The position numbers and the translations under genes are program-made. 64,000 bases of DNA from Mycobacterium sp. 852002-10029_SCH5224772 (GTDB lineage: Bacteria; Actinomycetota; Actinomycetes; Mycobacteriales; Mycobacteriaceae): NCBI RefSeq assembly GCF_001667315.1, contig NZ_LZHT01000009.1, positions 1 to 64,000 on the forward strand. Direction: 5' to 3'. Below are positions 57,056-64,000 of the stretch, one piece after another. The notes under the pieces are model-generated. The model was not told where the DNA came from, made no database searches, and saw only the letters and a list, made by a program, of their open reading frames with translations. Numbering within the stretch: position 1 is the stretch's first letter; each line of letters opens with the position of its first letter.

Positions 57056-58603
57056 TCAACTTTGCACGGCGGCCGCGTGCCTGCCCGTACTGACGCCGTA
57101 AAACTGGTATTCCGCGGGCTTGACCGAGCGGGTCGCCCGCCAGTACTCCCAGGTGTAGCCGCCCCACAGCACGGTGTTCTTGCCGTGCTCGTCCAGATAC
57201 CAGCTGCTGCAGCCGCCGCTGTTCCACACCGACGGGCCCAGCCTGCGCTGCAGCTCGTCGTTGAATGCGTCCTGGGCGGCGCGAGTCGGAGCCAGCGCCT
57301 GCGCGCCCAGCTTGTCGCAGGTGGCGATCGCGTCGGCGACGTATCGGATCTGGGATTCGATCATGAACACCACCGAGTTGTGTCCCAGCCCGGTGTTGGG
57401 GCCCAGCAGGAAGAACAGGTTGGGCACGTCGGCGACGGTGATCCCGCGGTGGGCGCCGATGCCCTCGCGGTTCCAGCGGTCCACCAGATCCTCGCCGTGC
57501 AGCCCCTTGATCTGGACGTAGGTGTAGGAGTCGGTGACGTGAAAGCCGGTGGCGTACACGATCACATCGGCCTGCCGGTGCGTGCCGTCGACGGTGTCGA
57601 TGCCGTCGGCCGTGATCCGGGCGATGTGGTCGGTGACCAGCTCGGTCTTCGGGTCGGCCACCGCGCCGTAATAGGTGGAGGAGTTCAGGATTCGCTTGCA
57701 CCCGACGCGGTAGTTCGGGATCAGCTTGCGGCGCAGCTCCCGATCCTTCACCGATCGGCGAATGTTGTATTTGCAGTAGGCCTCGATGAACTTCAGCAGG
57801 TTGGGGCGCTTGGTCATGCCGAAGGCCAGCGCCTCCTGGCCCCAGTAGATGACCAGGCGCACCAGCGCGCGCAGGCCGGGCACGGTTTGCATGGCCCGGC
57901 GCACCGCCGGCGGGATGTCGGGGTTGGAGCGCGGCACCACCCACGGCGGGGTGCGTTGGTAGAGCTGGAGTTCGGCAACCTGCTCGACGATCTCCGGCAC
58001 GATCTGGATCGCGCTGGCACCCGTCCCGATCACGGCCACCCGCTTGCCGGTCAAGTCGACACTGTGGTCCCACTGCGCGGAATGGAAAGCGGCACCGGCG
58101 AATTCGTCGCGTCCCTCGATGTCGGGCATGGACGGGATATGCAGCGCGCCGGCTCCCGAGATCAGGAACTGCGCGACGTATTCGCGCCCGTCGGCGGTGA
58201 ACACGTGCCAGCGGTGCTCGTCATCGTCCCAGTGGGCCCGATCCACCAACGAGTTGAACTCCATGTAACGACGCAGCCCGTATTTCTCGGTGACGCCCTT
58301 GAGGTAGTCCCAGATCTCGGGCTGATAGGAGAAGGGGTTCTTCCAGTCCGGCTTGGGCTCGAACGAAAACGAATACAGGTGCGACGGGATGTCGCAGGCG
58401 CACCCGGGGTAGCTGTTGTCCCGCCAGGTGCCGCCGATGTCGTCGGCCTTTTCCAGGATGACGAACCCGACGCCCTGCTTCTGCAGCGCGATGGCCATCC
58501 CCAGGCCGGAGAACCCGGTCCCGATGATGACGGCCCGGGTGTGGACGGGCTTGGCGGCCTTGGCCGCCGGGAGTGTCTCGGTGTGTGTCACGACGTCGGT
58601 CAC
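57056..58603 (-). CDS. FAD/NADPH-dependent Baeyer-Villiger-type monooxygenase (Rv3049c homologue)
   Basis: 515 residues. The two Rossmann motifs are IIGTGFSGLGMAIALQ and VAVIGTGASAIQIVPEI. Between them FAGAAFHSAQWDH fits the BVMO fingerprint FxGxxxHxxxWD/P. The DDIGGTWRDNSYPGCACDIPSHLYSFSFE block is also typical. Likely substrates are ketones or aldehydes of lipid or xenobiotic origin. ATG 58603. A TetR gene with a palindrome lies directly upstream on the same strand. Confidence 0.92.
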   Translation of the reverse strand: MTDVVTHTETLPAAKAAKPVHTRAVIIGTGFSGLGMAIALQKQGVGFVILEKADDIGGTWRDNSYPGCACDIPSHLYSFSFEPKPDWKNPFSYQPEIWDYLKGVTEKYGLRRYMEFNSLVDRAHWDDDEHRWHVFTADGREYVAQFLISGAGALHIPSMPDIEGRDEFAGAAFHSAQWDHSVDLTGKRVAVIGTGASAIQIVPEIVEQVAELQLYQRTPPWVVPRSNPDIPPAVRRAMQTVPGLRALVRLVIYWGQEALAFGMTKRPNLLKFIEAYCKYNIRRSVKDRELRRKLIPNYRVGCKRILNSSTYYGAVADPKTELVTDHIARITADGIDTVDGTHRQADVIVYATGFHVTDSYTYVQIKGLHGEDLVDRWNREGIGAHRGITVADVPNLFFLLGPNTGLGHNSVVFMIESQIRYVADAIATCDKLGAQALAPTRAAQDAFNDELQRRLGPSVWNSGGCSSWYLDEHGKNTVLWGGYTWEYWRATRSVKPAEYQFYGVSTGRHAAAVQS

Positions 58604-58683
58604 GGTCGATCGGTCTTTCTCGTCGGGCCAGTCTCAGGTCGCGCTCGCCGGCATCTTCGGCCGTTGCCACCCCACTGGCGCAA

Positions 58684-58703
58684 ATACCCAGTACCCAGGG
58701 TAT
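58684..58703. promoter_or_regulatory. Palindrome upstream of the monooxygenase gene, candidate TetR operator
   Basis: ATACCC-N8-GGGTAT with an internal direct TACCCAG repeat. It lies 81 bp before the monooxygenase start in the gap between it and the TetR stop. Confidence 0.5.
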
Positions 58704-58757
58704 CGGTTCGGACGAGTGTTGACGATCACCGCAACGATGTCAACGTGCCAAAGGTCC

Positions 58758-59486
58758 TCAGCCCGCGGCGCGGTTGGCCGGGACCACGCTGTGGATCGGC
58801 TGGTCGGGGTCCATGCGGATGCCGAGCGCTTCGGCGGTGCCGACGATGACCCCCATCATGATGGTCGTGAGGTGGGCGACGAATTGCTCTCGCGGCATGC
58901 GAAGGGGGCTGTCGGGGTCGGGACCCAACCACCACTCGGTGGCCGAGGCGGCACAGCCGAACGCCGCGTTCCCGGCCAACTCGACAGCCGCGTGGTTCAA
59001 CTCCATCTCGCGCAGCTCGTTGTCGAACATGTCGGCCACGGCCAAGGTGATGCCTCGGCCCTCGTTGAGGATCTGTGGGCTCGCCGCGGTGCGGCCCTGA
59101 ATGAAGACCCGCAGCACGTTAGGGTGCTTGTCGACCAGGTTGACGTACTCCTCGACGGCGCGCCGGATCACCTCGCGGGCCGAGTCGGTCTTCAGGTCGA
59201 TGGACGGGAAGATCGCCGTCCACAACATGTCGCGCAGCCGCTCCCCGATCGCCTGGAACAGGTCGGACTTGTCGTGAAAATGCCGGTAGATCTTCGGTTT
59301 GGCGGTGCCGGCCTCTTCGGCGATTTCGCGCACCGACAGCTCGGGTCCCAGACGGTCGATGGCGCGGAACGCCGCGTCGACGATGTCGCTGCGCACTTTC
59401 TTGCGGTGCTCGCGCCAGCGTTCGCTGCGGGCGTCGACCTTTGGCCCCGGCTTGGCAGCCGGGTGGGGTCTCGCAGGTCGAGGCAT
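58758..59486 (-). CDS. TetR-family regulator (Rv3050c homologue)
   Basis: About 242 residues. An N-terminal Pro/Arg/Lys-rich extension precedes the helix-turn-helix LSVREIAEEAGTAKPKIYRHFHDKSDLF. The ligand domain includes FGCAASATEWWLGPDPDSPLRMPREQFVAHLTTIMMGVIVG. ATG 59486 (MPRPARPHP) is used; a GTG/ATG six codons earlier (59504) is possible. It probably controls the adjacent monooxygenase gene. Confidence 0.88.
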   Translation of the reverse strand: MPRPARPHPAAKPGPKVDARSERWREHRKKVRSDIVDAAFRAIDRLGPELSVREIAEEAGTAKPKIYRHFHDKSDLFQAIGERLRDMLWTAIFPSIDLKTDSAREVIRRAVEEYVNLVDKHPNVLRVFIQGRTAASPQILNEGRGITLAVADMFDNELREMELNHAAVELAGNAAFGCAASATEWWLGPDPDSPLRMPREQFVAHLTTIMMGVIVGTAEALGIRMDPDQPIHSVVPANRAAG

Positions 59487-59585
59487 TCTCACCACGTCAC
59501 GCACTTTACCCCGTCGCCGCTTCTGACCTGGGCAGACTGCGCGTTCCCGTGGCGCGGCGTTGCGATGCCCTTGTCGGCCGCGTCG

Positions 59586-60055
59586 CTACGGCCCGCGCAG
59601 CACTTCCCTCGGCAAGCGGCCGAATTCCCGCCGGTAGTCGGCCGCGAACCAGCCGAGATTGCCAAATCCCTAGCGGTATGCGCCAGCCGCCACGGTTGTC
59701 CCATCCTCTACAGATGACTGCCGTAGGTCCGGCGTCGGCTTATCGCACCGGTGAACTTGGCAACCGTCGCTTCGAATTCGGTACGCGGAATGCACACATG
59801 GAAAATGTTGCAGTTTGCTCCCACCGCAGCCCAAATGCCGTGTGGGCTTCCAGCACGACGAAACCACCGGGCAACACGACCCGCTCCCCGTTTGTCCGCC
59901 CTGGCCACGAATCGTCCGCTGACCTGCTGGGACACCACGACGAAGTCGTCGAATGTCGACGACTCGAGCACCGTGGTCGCCGAACCGTACGACAGGGAGT
60001 AAACGCCGAGCCCGCTGCCCCCGCCCTCGGCATGCCGCGCGCGAAACGCCGACAC
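59586..60055 (-). pseudogene. AraC-family regulator, frameshifted and internally deleted
   Basis: Remnants of the cupin-like AraC_binding_2 domain are present in two frames: LGVYSLSYGSATTVLESSTFDDFVVVSQQVSGRFVARADK, then a shift near 59890 to VVLPGGFVVLEAHTAFGLRWEQTATFSMCAF, then a shift back near 59795. About 100 residues are missing. The very end of an AraC helix-turn-helix domain remains at 59589-59668 (GFGNLGWFAADYRREFGRLPREVLRG) with a TAG stop at 59586. The gene is clearly dead. The rest of the gap 59505-60156 shows nothing else. Confidence 0.75.
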
Positions 60056-60156
60056 GCGGCCCCGGACGGTGAGGCGGTGGGGACAGTAGACAGACCCGAT
60101 CTAGGTGCGCACGTCTTCCGGATCCGTGGTGTCGGTCCGGATGCGCAATCCGTCGA

Positions 60157-61113
60157 TCATGAGGCCGTGGCCCGTTCGCGGATCTGCTCCGCCGTCTCCA
60201 GCATTTGCGCAGTGCTGGTGAACCCGTCCTGCAGATTGAGATCCAGGATGAGTTCGTCGGCGCCCGCCTCCGCGGCGGTCCGGACATCGTCGAGAACCTG
60301 GTCCACCGTGCCGACGAACGCGGATCGGTCCGGTCCGGCCGGCCGGTGGGTGAAGGTGACGTTGCCGACCACGATCATCTCCATCCGGCTCGTGTCACGC
60401 CCGTATTCGCCAGCCATGCCCCGGATGCGGTCCCAGTCGGCCCGCAATTGCGCCGCTCCCGCCGGGCCCGGCGTGGCAAGCAGCGGCAGCCAGCCGTCGG
60501 CGCGTTTGGCGATCCGCTGCAACGCTTTCGAACTGGTGCCACGGCCCAGGTTGTGGCCGCCGCCACCCAGCATGACGGGGATTTTCGCCACCGGCTTGGG
60601 CAGGACTGCGGCGTTGTCGACGACCACCCGCGGTCCCCGGAAGCTCACCGGGTCGGGGCCCCACACCGCATCGAAGACATCGAGCGTCTCGTCGAGGAAG
60701 CGGCCGCGATCGGCTCGGGTGGCGCCGGTGGCCTGCAGTTCGTCGGTGGCCCAACCGGTGCCCAGGCCCGCGATCACGCGGCCGCCGCTGATCTGATCGA
60801 TCGTGGCGAGCGCCTTGGCGAGCTGGACCGGCGTGTGCAGTGCCGCGACGAGGACGGAGGTACCGAGGCGGACGCTTTCGGTCGCGACCGCCGCGGCGGT
60901 GAGGACGGCCAACGGGTCGGCGGCCTGTCGCGAGTGTTCCGGCCATGGCACGTTGGATCCGGCATAGGGCTCCACGGGCGTCTGCGGGAAGAGCAGTCGC
61001 TCGTACGTCCACACACTGGAATATCCGGCCGCTTCGGCTGCCCGTGCCGCTTCGACCAGATCGTGTTGCAGGTCGACTCCCAATCTCTGGGGCATGCGAA
61101 GTCCAAGTCTCAT
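60157..61113 (-). CDS. F420-dependent luciferase-like (LLM) oxidoreductase
   Basis: 318-residue TIM-barrel flavin/F420 enzyme. Visible parts: LGLRMPQRLGVDLQHDLVEAARAAEAAGYSSVWTYERLL, LGTSVLVAALHTPVQLAKALATIDQISGGRVIAGLGTGWATDE, and the PVMLGGGGHN...RIAKRADGWLPL block. It most resembles the TIGR03620-type actinobacterial group. Substrate unknown. It is absent from this place in M. tuberculosis; with the hydrolase and dead AraC gene it forms an inserted patch between Rv3050c and nrdE homologues. Confidence 0.85.
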   Translation of the reverse strand: MRLGLRMPQRLGVDLQHDLVEAARAAEAAGYSSVWTYERLLFPQTPVEPYAGSNVPWPEHSRQAADPLAVLTAAAVATESVRLGTSVLVAALHTPVQLAKALATIDQISGGRVIAGLGTGWATDELQATGATRADRGRFLDETLDVFDAVWGPDPVSFRGPRVVVDNAAVLPKPVAKIPVMLGGGGHNLGRGTSSKALQRIAKRADGWLPLLATPGPAGAAQLRADWDRIRGMAGEYGRDTSRMEMIVVGNVTFTHRPAGPDRSAFVGTVDQVLDDVRTAAEAGADELILDLNLQDGFTSTAQMLETAEQIRERATAS

Positions 61114-61346
61114 TCGGTACCTTCCATCGAGTCGTCACGCTCGCGGAAAAGAACAACCATTCCGCGCCGCCAATGCCGTTGATGGCCAGAGGCGTCCTTT
61201 TCTGTGGAGCGGATGGCGCGTTGTGAGTGGTGTGCGGCTGCTACCAGAATGGTTCGCAGTCAACGGATTCGGGGCATGGCAGTTTCTGTGGGTAACATGA
61301 CGCGTTTGTCAACCGGGAACGGGCCCGGGGCGGCGTTGCAATCAGC

Positions 61347-62147
61347 GTGCCAACCGTGATTTCTCCCGACGGGACCTGCATCGGCTATGAATCCGTTGCT
61401 GTCGGTCCGCCGTTGCTGCTGGTGCATGGCAGCACCGGCACGCGTGCTCGCTGGTCCTCGGTGACGCCGGTGCTGGCACAGCGCTACACCGTCCACGCGA
61501 TGGACCGCCGCGGTCGGGGTCTGAGCACCATCGAGGCCGAGCCCTATAGCCTGAGCCGGGAAGCCGAGGATGTGGCGGCCGTTGCTCAGGCCGTCGGCGG
61601 AAGCGTTTATGCCGTCGGGCATTCCTACGGGGCGCTGGCGGTCCTCGAAGCAGCCCTGATCACACCCGCGTTCCTCCGGATCATGCTGTACGAGCCGCCA
61701 ATACCGTCGCCAGGCCTTGACGTCGGGTCACCGGAGGGCCTCGCACGCATCACCACGATGTCGGACCCGCGCGAAATACTCAAAACGTTCTACTGCGAAA
61801 CCCTGCACCTCCCCCGGCCGGCCATCAAAGACCTTGTCGATCGCGAGTTTCCGTATCTGGTCGACTCGATCGGGCACACCGCCGGCCGCGAACTCGCGGC
61901 GGCCCGCGCCTACCGCGCCACCCAGCGGCTAGCCGAGATCACCGTCCCGGTACGTATGTTGTTCGGCACCCAGAGCCGGGCGAATTTCCGGGCGGCCGCC
62001 GCGGCCGTAGCCGACTTGGTACCGGGCGCGACGGTTGCCGCGTTGCGCGGTCAAGGGCACCAGGCGGTCGACTACGACCCACAACAATTCGTGCGGGCGG
62101 TACTGGATTTCGACTCGCGTTCGGCTAGCCCGCGTCGGCGACCGTGA
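61347..62147 (+). CDS. Alpha/beta-hydrolase-fold protein
   Basis: 266 residues. The N-terminal oxyanion HG is in LLLVHGSTGTRARW. The nucleophile elbow is VGHSYGALAVLEAAL (Ser), and the catalytic His is in LRGQGHQAVDYDP; the acid is probably near LFGTQSRANF but is not obvious. GTG 61347 has no clear ribosome site. It is divergent from the LLM gene across a 233-bp gap in which I see no clear regulatory repeat. The substrate is unknown. Confidence 0.85.
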   Translation: MPTVISPDGTCIGYESVAVGPPLLLVHGSTGTRARWSSVTPVLAQRYTVHAMDRRGRGLSTIEAEPYSLSREAEDVAAVAQAVGGSVYAVGHSYGALAVLEAALITPAFLRIMLYEPPIPSPGLDVGSPEGLARITTMSDPREILKTFYCETLHLPRPAIKDLVDREFPYLVDSIGHTAGRELAAARAYRATQRLAEITVPVRMLFGTQSRANFRAAAAAVADLVPGATVAALRGQGHQAVDYDPQQFVRAVLDFDSRSASPRRRP

Positions 62148-62271
62148 TGATGGTCTTGCCGCCGCCACAACGCGCCGGGTCGAATGCCGACACGCAGCTT
62201 TGGCGATCGTGCTCCGTCTGCTGCAAAGTTAGGGATACCGCTACCGCCGGTCTACCTAGATAGCGCGGCGC

Positions 62272-62292
62272 TTGTCCGCAGAGCGCGGACAA
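62272..62292. terminator. Hairpin between the hydrolase and nrdE genes
   Basis: TTGTCCGC-N5-GCGGACAA, an exact 8-bp stem, lies in the 293-bp gap between two convergent genes. It could be a bidirectional terminator but lacks a T-run. Nothing else in 62148-62440 is supportable. Confidence 0.4.
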
Positions 62293-62440
62293 CCAAGGCC
62301 CACGCCGCTTCTGGTACGACGACGAAACCATCGGGACGACGAGAAACATCGAGCCGCACCGGCCGTATGACTCGGGCAGCAGGTACCCGCGGGGAGGCGT
62401 TATCCCGTGATCAGCCTCGGCGATGCGAAGCCCGCGTGTC

Positions 62441-64000
62441 CTACAGCATGCAGGACACGCAGCCCTCGACCTCTGTTCCCTCCAACGCCATCTGACGCAG
62501 CCGGATGTAGTACAGCGTCTTGATTCCCTTGCGCCAGGCGTAGATCTGCGCCTTGTTCACCTCGCGGGTGGTCGCGGTGTCCTTGAAGAACAGCGTCAGC
62601 GACAGCCCCTGGTCGACGTGCTGGGTGGCCGCGGCGTAGGTGTCGATGATCTTCTCGTAGCCGATTTCGTAGGCGTCCTGGTAGTACTCCAGGTTGTCGT
62701 TGGTCATGTAGGGCGCCGGGTAGTAGACCCGGCCGATCTTGCCTTCTTTGCGGATCTCGACCTTGGACACGATCGGGTGGATCGATGACGTCGAGTGGTT
62801 GATGTAGGAGATCGACCCCGTCGGCGGCACCGCCTGCAGGTTCTGGTTGTAGATGCCGTGCGCCTGCACCGATTCCTTCAGCCGTTTCCAGTCGTCTTGC
62901 GTCGGGATGCGGATCTCCGCGTCCGCGAACAGCTGACGCACCTTGTCGGTCGCCGGCTCCCACGCCTGATCGGTGTACTTGTCGAAGAACTCACCTGAGG
63001 CGTACTTGGACTTCTCGAAACCCTTGAAGTGCGTGCCCCGTTCGATCGCGATGCGGTTGGAGGCCCGCAGCGCGTGATAGAGCACCGTGTAGAAGTAGAT
63101 GTTGGTGAAGTCGACGCCCTCTTCGGAGCCGTAGAAGATGCTCTCGCGCGCCAGGTATCCGTGCAGGTTCATCTGCCCGAGGCCGATCGCGTGGGAATCG
63201 TTGTTGCCCTGCTCGATTGACGGCACCGAGGTGATGTGCGTCTGGTCGCTCACCGCGGTCAGCGCGCGGATCGCCACCTCGATCGTCTGGGCGAAGTCGG
63301 GTGAGTCCATCGCCTTGGCGATGTTCAGCGATCCCAGATTGCACGAAATGTCTTTGCCCACTTTGGCATAGGACAAGTCATCGTTGAACAGCGAGGGCGT
63401 CGACACCTGCAGGATCTCCGAGCACAGGTTCGAGTGGGTGATCTTGCCCTCGATCGGGTTGGCCCGGTTCACCGTGTCCTCGTACATGATGTACGGGTAG
63501 CCCGACTCGAATTGCAGCTCGGCCAGTGTCTGGAAGAACTCGCGCGCCTTGATCTTGGTCTTGCGGATGCGCGCGTCGTCGACCATCTCGTAGTACTTCT
63601 CGGTCACCGAGATGTCGGCGAACGGCACACCGTAGACGCGTTCCACGTCATACGGCGAGAACAGGTACATGTCCTCGTTCTTCTTGGCCAGCTCGAAGGT
63701 GATGTCCGGGATCACCACGCCCAGGCTCAGCGTCTTAATCCGGATCTTCTCGTCGGCGTTCTCCCGCTTGGTGTCCAGGAAGCGGTAGATGTCGGGGTGA
63801 TGCGCGTGCAGATACACCGCACCGGCGCCCTGGCGCGCACCGAGCTGATTGGCGTAGGAGAAGGAGTCCTCGAGCAGCTTCATGATCGGGATGACACCCG
63901 AGGACTGGTTCTCGATGTTTTTGATCGGGGCACCGTGCTCACGAATGTTGGTCAGCAGCAATGCAACTCCCCCGCCGCGCTTGGACAGCTGCAGCGCGGA
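62441..64000 (-). CDS. nrdE: Class Ib ribonucleotide reductase large subunit NrdE (5' end beyond window)
   Basis: Catalytic subunit reducing ribonucleoside diphosphates; 519 C-terminal residues are present and the gene runs off the right edge. Recognisable: [57 protein letters not shown], the NLCSEIL cysteine/glutamate active-site block, [12 protein letters not shown], the [21 protein letters not shown] segment and the C-terminal redox pair CVSCML. The position matches Rv3051c. It lacks the N-terminal allosteric region in this window. Confidence 0.97.
   Translation of the reverse strand, partial: SALQLSKRGGGVALLLTNIREHGAPIKNIENQSSGVIPIMKLLEDSFSYANQLGARQGAGAVYLHAHHPDIYRFLDTKRENADEKIRIKTLSLGVVIPDITFELAKKNEDMYLFSPYDVERVYGVPFADISVTEKYYEMVDDARIRKTKIKAREFFQTLAELQFESGYPYIMYEDTVNRANPIEGKITHSNLCSEILQVSTPSLFNDDLSYAKVGKDISCNLGSLNIAKAMDSPDFAQTIEVAIRALTAVSDQTHITSVPSIEQGNNDSHAIGLGQMNLHGYLARESIFYGSEEGVDFTNIYFYTVLYHALRASNRIAIERGTHFKGFEKSKYASGEFFDKYTDQAWEPATDKVRQLFADAEIRIPTQDDWKRLKESVQAHGIYNQNLQAVPPTGSISYINHSTSSIHPIVSKVEIRKEGKIGRVYYPAPYMTNDNLEYYQDAYEIGYEKIIDTYAAATQHVDQGLSLTLFFKDTATTREVNKAQIYAWRKGIKTLYYIRLRQMALEGTEVEGCVSCML

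Noticed and set aside
62125..62349. Minus-strand frame ending GKTIITVADAG, possibly the end of a zinc/quinone dehydrogenase
   Set aside because: Only about ten residues resemble that family; the rest is unlike it. Too little to call a pseudogene.

Overview
The window is high-GC chromosomal DNA of a Mycobacterium. Gene order over most of its length follows the Mycobacterium tuberculosis Rv3014c-Rv3051c block: ligA, an Rv3015c homologue, lpqA, mnmA, iscS, Rv3026c/27c, etfA/etfB, the Rv3030-Rv3032 polysaccharide genes, Rv3033-Rv3042c, ctaD, fecB, adhC, an Rv3046c homologue, nrdF2, Rv3049c, Rv3050c and nrdE. Two things point to a slowly growing, probably pigmented non-tuberculous species: an inserted carotenoid region, and the absence of the esx/PPE block that lies between lpqA and mnmA in M. 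tuberculosis. I cannot name the species from this sequence alone.

Layout. 1-4.3 kb: a TetR-controlled mmpS/mmpL export pair with a 25-bp palindrome in front of it. 4.3-15.6 kb: a PLP lyase, ligA, the Rv3015c homologue, lpqA, mnmA/iscS (tRNA thiolation and sulfur supply), a pair of acyltransferases resembling the OlsB/OlsA ornithine-lipid pair, and the electron-transfer flavoprotein operon with a terminator. 15.6-19.3 kb: three genes for methylglucose lipopolysaccharide or glycogen-type glucan. 19.3-38.7 kb: an accessory island between the Rv3032 and Rv3033 homologues. It begins with a TIGR01777 protein, a possibly catalase-like protein, a secreted trypsin-fold-like protein and a STAS protein. 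It continues with a translationally coupled carotenoid operon crtE-I-B-Yc-Yd-T-U followed by a Rieske oxygenase and a DUF2784 membrane protein. Then come a MarR regulator, a UDP-glycosyltransferase with type 2 IPP isomerase, and a divergent operon of an MMPL transporter, TspO and DNA photolyase. A shared AT-rich motif (AATGTTTAA-N5-TGAA) lies upstream of both crtE and the MMPL gene. Together these look like a photoprotection module: precursor supply, an aromatic and probably glycosylated carotenoid, a dedicated transporter, tetrapyrrole or redox sensing and UV repair.

38.7-53.1 kb is conserved core: lipoproteins, methyltransferases, echA17, NUDIX, ABC ATPase, serB2, ctaD, fecB, adhC. The ctaD 5' end is copied as a 151-bp, almost perfect inverted repeat directly in front of fecB. 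53.2-54.45 kb is a decayed integrative element inserted at the 3' end of nrdF2. It is bounded by 84-bp direct copies of that gene end and contains only the first ~35 codons of a tyrosine integrase plus one cargo-like small gene. 54.4-64 kb holds nrdF2 with an NrdR box pair, a TetR/SRPBCC pair with an operator over the start codon, a universal stress protein, a Baeyer-Villiger-type monooxygenase with its TetR regulator, an AraC pseudogene, an F420-type luciferase-like oxidoreductase, an alpha/beta hydrolase and the 3' part of nrdE, which runs off the right edge.

Start codons were chosen from ribosome binding sites, overlaps and family length. No database search was possible, so Rv correspondences rest on recognised sequence and order.
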